Positions 5,500 to 7,028 of a stretch of DNA of 7,028 nt are shown here, piece by piece. The translations under genes and the position numbers were made by a program. The number at the start of each line of letters is the position of its first letter. Position 1 is the first letter of the stretch. Origin of the DNA: JBLHUT01 sp047629975 (GTDB lineage: Bacteria; Pseudomonadota; Alphaproteobacteria; Rhodobacterales; Rhodobacteraceae); assembly GCA_047629975.1 (NCBI GenBank), contig JBLHUT010000192.1:1-7028 (forward strand), in the 5' to 3' direction. A model generated the notes under the pieces. It searched no databases. It was not told the origin of the DNA and saw only the letters and a program-made list of their open reading frames with translations.

Positions 5500-6861
5500 A
5501 TGACATATTTCGCCCACGCGCGGGCGATTCTGACACTGGGCCTTCCCTTGGTCGGGGGGCAGTTGGGCCAGATCGCAATTCAGGTGACCGACACGGTCAT
5601 GGTGGGCTGGTATTCCGTCACCGCGCTTGCGGCGGTTGTTTTGGCGTCAAGTTACTTTTTTGTCGTGTTTATCGTGGCGTCGGGGTTTGCTTGGGCTGTT
5701 GTGCCCCTTGTTGCGCAGGCCGCCGAGGCCGGAGATGACGTGCAGGTCCGCAGGGTGACGCGGATGGGGCTTTGGCTTTCCATGATGCTTTCTGCGGCTC
5801 TGATGCCCCTGATGATCTGGTCCGGCCCGATTCTCGACTTTCTGGGACAGGAAGAGGCGGTGGTCAAAGGCGCGCAAGAGTATTTGCGCATCGCCGGTTG
5901 GGGCTTGATCCCTGCGATGGGGGTGATGGTCTTCAAAAGCTATCTTGCAGCGCTTGAGCGCACGCGGGTGGTGCTGTGGGTGATTATTGCCGCCGCACTG
6001 GTCAATGCCGGATTGAACTATCTGTTGATCTTTGGACGGTTCGGATTTCCCGAGTTGGGGATTGCGGGGGCTGCGATCGCTTCGGTGGCGGTGCATGTCG
6101 TGACGGTGGTGTTGTTGGTGCTTTATGCGGTGCGCGCATTCCCCGAGCACCGGTTGCTGCAACGGTTGTGGAGACCCGATTGGAGCGCATCCGAACAGGT
6201 GTTCCGGCTTGGTTGGCCCATCGGCTTGACCAACCTGTCCGAAAGCGGGCTGTTTGCGGCCTCTGCGCTGATGATGGGGTGGTTGGGCGCGTTGCCTCTG
6301 GCAGCCCACGGCATTGCTTTGCAGATCGCGTCGGCGACGTTCATGTTTCATCTGGGCCTGTCAAACGCGGCAACCGTGCGTGCGGGGCGGGCCATCGGGC
6401 GGAAAGACCCGGAGCATTTGCGTCGTGGCGGAATCGTGGCCATTGCGTTGTCGGTTGGGTTTTCGACGATAACGGTTGGTATCTTCTTGATGTGGCCCGA
6501 CGTGTTGGTGGGGGCGTTCATTGATCCTGCTGAACCCGCACGCGACGAGATTATCGCGATCGGCATGATCTTGATGGTCCTGGCGGCGATTTTCCAGCTT
6601 ACCGACGGTCTTCAGGTCATGGCGTTGGGGTTGTTGCGCGGTGTTCAGGACACGCGCCAACCCATGATACTCGCTGCGATCAGCTATTGGGGAGTTGGCT
6701 TTCCCTCCAGCTATATCCTTGGTTTTGTTCTGGATTGGCAGGCGCGCGGGGTCTGGCTTGGCTTGGTGACGGGGCTTGGGGTGGCAGCCTTGTTGCTGCT
6801 CTACCGATTTTGGAGGCATGCTGTTCCACAGGCGTTTGCGGCCTCACGGAAGACAGGTTGA
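5500..6861 (+). CDS. MATE family multidrug/toxin efflux transporter (NorM-like)
   Basis: A 453-residue inner-membrane protein with about 12 hydrophobic helices in two similar six-helix halves, expected to export cationic drugs or metabolites in exchange for Na+ or H+. The first helix region, LPLVGGQLGQIAIQVTDTVM (15-34), carries D31. E248 lies in NLSESG and D369 in QLTDGLQ. These correspond by position and context to the three acidic cation-site residues of Vibrio NorM (D36, E255, D371), so the pump looks functional. The loop at 150-156 (AALERTR) and LLRGVQDTRQP (378-388) are typical paired family motifs. Length is normal. Start choice is uncertain: ATG 5488 is only two bases after GGAGG (5481-5485), and ATG 5500 is 14 bases after it. 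MTYFAHARAI from 5500 looks more like the family start. Substrate cannot be read from sequence. Confidence 0.92.
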   Translation: MTYFAHARAILTLGLPLVGGQLGQIAIQVTDTVMVGWYSVTALAAVVLASSYFFVVFIVASGFAWAVVPLVAQAAEAGDDVQVRRVTRMGLWLSMMLSAALMPLMIWSGPILDFLGQEEAVVKGAQEYLRIAGWGLIPAMGVMVFKSYLAALERTRVVLWVIIAAALVNAGLNYLLIFGRFGFPELGIAGAAIASVAVHVVTVVLLVLYAVRAFPEHRLLQRLWRPDWSASEQVFRLGWPIGLTNLSESGLFAASALMMGWLGALPLAAHGIALQIASATFMFHLGLSNAATVRAGRAIGRKDPEHLRRGGIVAIALSVGFSTITVGIFLMWPDVLVGAFIDPAEPARDEIIAIGMILMVLAAIFQLTDGLQVMALGLLRGVQDTRQPMILAAISYWGVGFPSSYILGFVLDWQARGVWLGLVTGLGVAALLLLYRFWRHAVPQAFAASRKTG

Positions 6862-6869
6862 TTTTTCCT

Positions 6870-6899
6870 CTGCCAAATGTTGCGGCGCAATGCTAGAGT
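6870..6899 (+). promoter_or_regulatory. Candidate promoter for the gene at the right edge
   Basis: CTGCCA (6870-6875, four of six -35 matches), an 18-bp spacer and TAGAGT (6894-6899, four of six) preceded by TGC form an extended -10 type promoter. The expected start near 6906 gives a leader of about 29 nt. It is a moderate match only. Confidence 0.35.
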
Positions 6900-6934
6900 C
6901 GGCCTGAATAGAGCAAACGCGGAACAGAACCGAC

Positions 6935-7028
6935 ATGATGAATAACGCACCGCAAGATGACCTTGGATTTGTGTTGCGGCGGCTTCCCGGCCATATATTC
7001 GCGGTCCTCGACGGGGCGCATTTCAATA
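6935..7028 (+). CDS. Partial CDS, N-terminus resembling DUF4123 (type VI effector adaptor)
   Basis: The frame opens at ATG 6935 (a second ATG follows at 6938) and runs off the right edge after 31 codons. The upstream GGAAC at 6921-6925 is a weak ribosome site. The visible sequence is a short polar lead, then LRRLPGHIFAVLDGAHFN. A strand reading hIFAVLDGA near the start is characteristic of DUF4123 proteins, chaperones (Tap/TEC type) that load effectors onto VgrG in type VI secretion. With so little sequence the family call is tentative. If right, vgrG or an effector gene would be expected just downstream. The gene has its own candidate promoter, 73 bp after the MATE stop. Confidence 0.5.
   Translation, partial: MMNNAPQDDLGFVLRRLPGHIFAVLDGAHFN

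Noticed and set aside
5647..6351. Long - strand open frame (234 codons) opposite the MATE gene
   Set aside because: Arg/His/Gln-rich shadow of hydrophobic codons on the other strand.

Overview
The window reads as ordinary chromosome from an alphaproteobacterium, most likely a Rhodobacteraceae (Roseobacter-type) species. The grounds are the S4 protein, which closely matches the Rhodobacterales form as I remember it, a FYDLN-acid family protein (a mainly alphaproteobacterial family), GC-rich coding sequence, and the sequence character of the CoA-transferase, hydratase and MATE proteins. No database search was possible, so family calls rest on recognised motifs.

Layout. Bases 1-190 are non-coding as far as can be told, and hold two short perfect dyads upstream of the first gene. 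Bases 191-2163 hold a two-gene + strand unit with an ATGA overlap: a class III (CaiB/BaiF) CoA-transferase and a MaoC/HTD2-type acyl-CoA hydratase. Together they look like a catabolic module that charges a dicarboxylic or methyl-branched acid to its CoA ester and then hydrates it (compare Mct/Meh of the 3-hydroxypropionate bicycle, or itaconate/mesaconate breakdown). The substrate is not fixed by the sequence. Facing it on the - strand are a tRNA-Ala(GGC) and, upstream of that, a small FYDLN-acid protein with a strongly acidic tail. An 11-bp perfect hairpin separates these two.

Divergent from the FYDLN gene on the + strand are a YgjP/SprT-like zinc metallopeptidase and, 31 bp further on, a GntR/FCD regulator. 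A 328-bp gap then holds a GC-rich hairpin, a near-consensus sigma-70-type promoter and a leader of about 130 nt that can fold into several hairpins ahead of rpsD (ribosomal protein S4, GTG start). rpsD ends at a good intrinsic terminator. A MATE-family efflux pump follows. The window ends in the first 31 codons of a gene whose N-terminus resembles DUF4123 (type VI secretion effector adaptors).

There is no clear mobile element, CRISPR array or phage gene. The parts most worth a second look are the structured rpsD leader, the CoA-transferase/hydratase pair abutting the 3' end of a tRNA gene, and the possible type VI accessory gene at the right edge.
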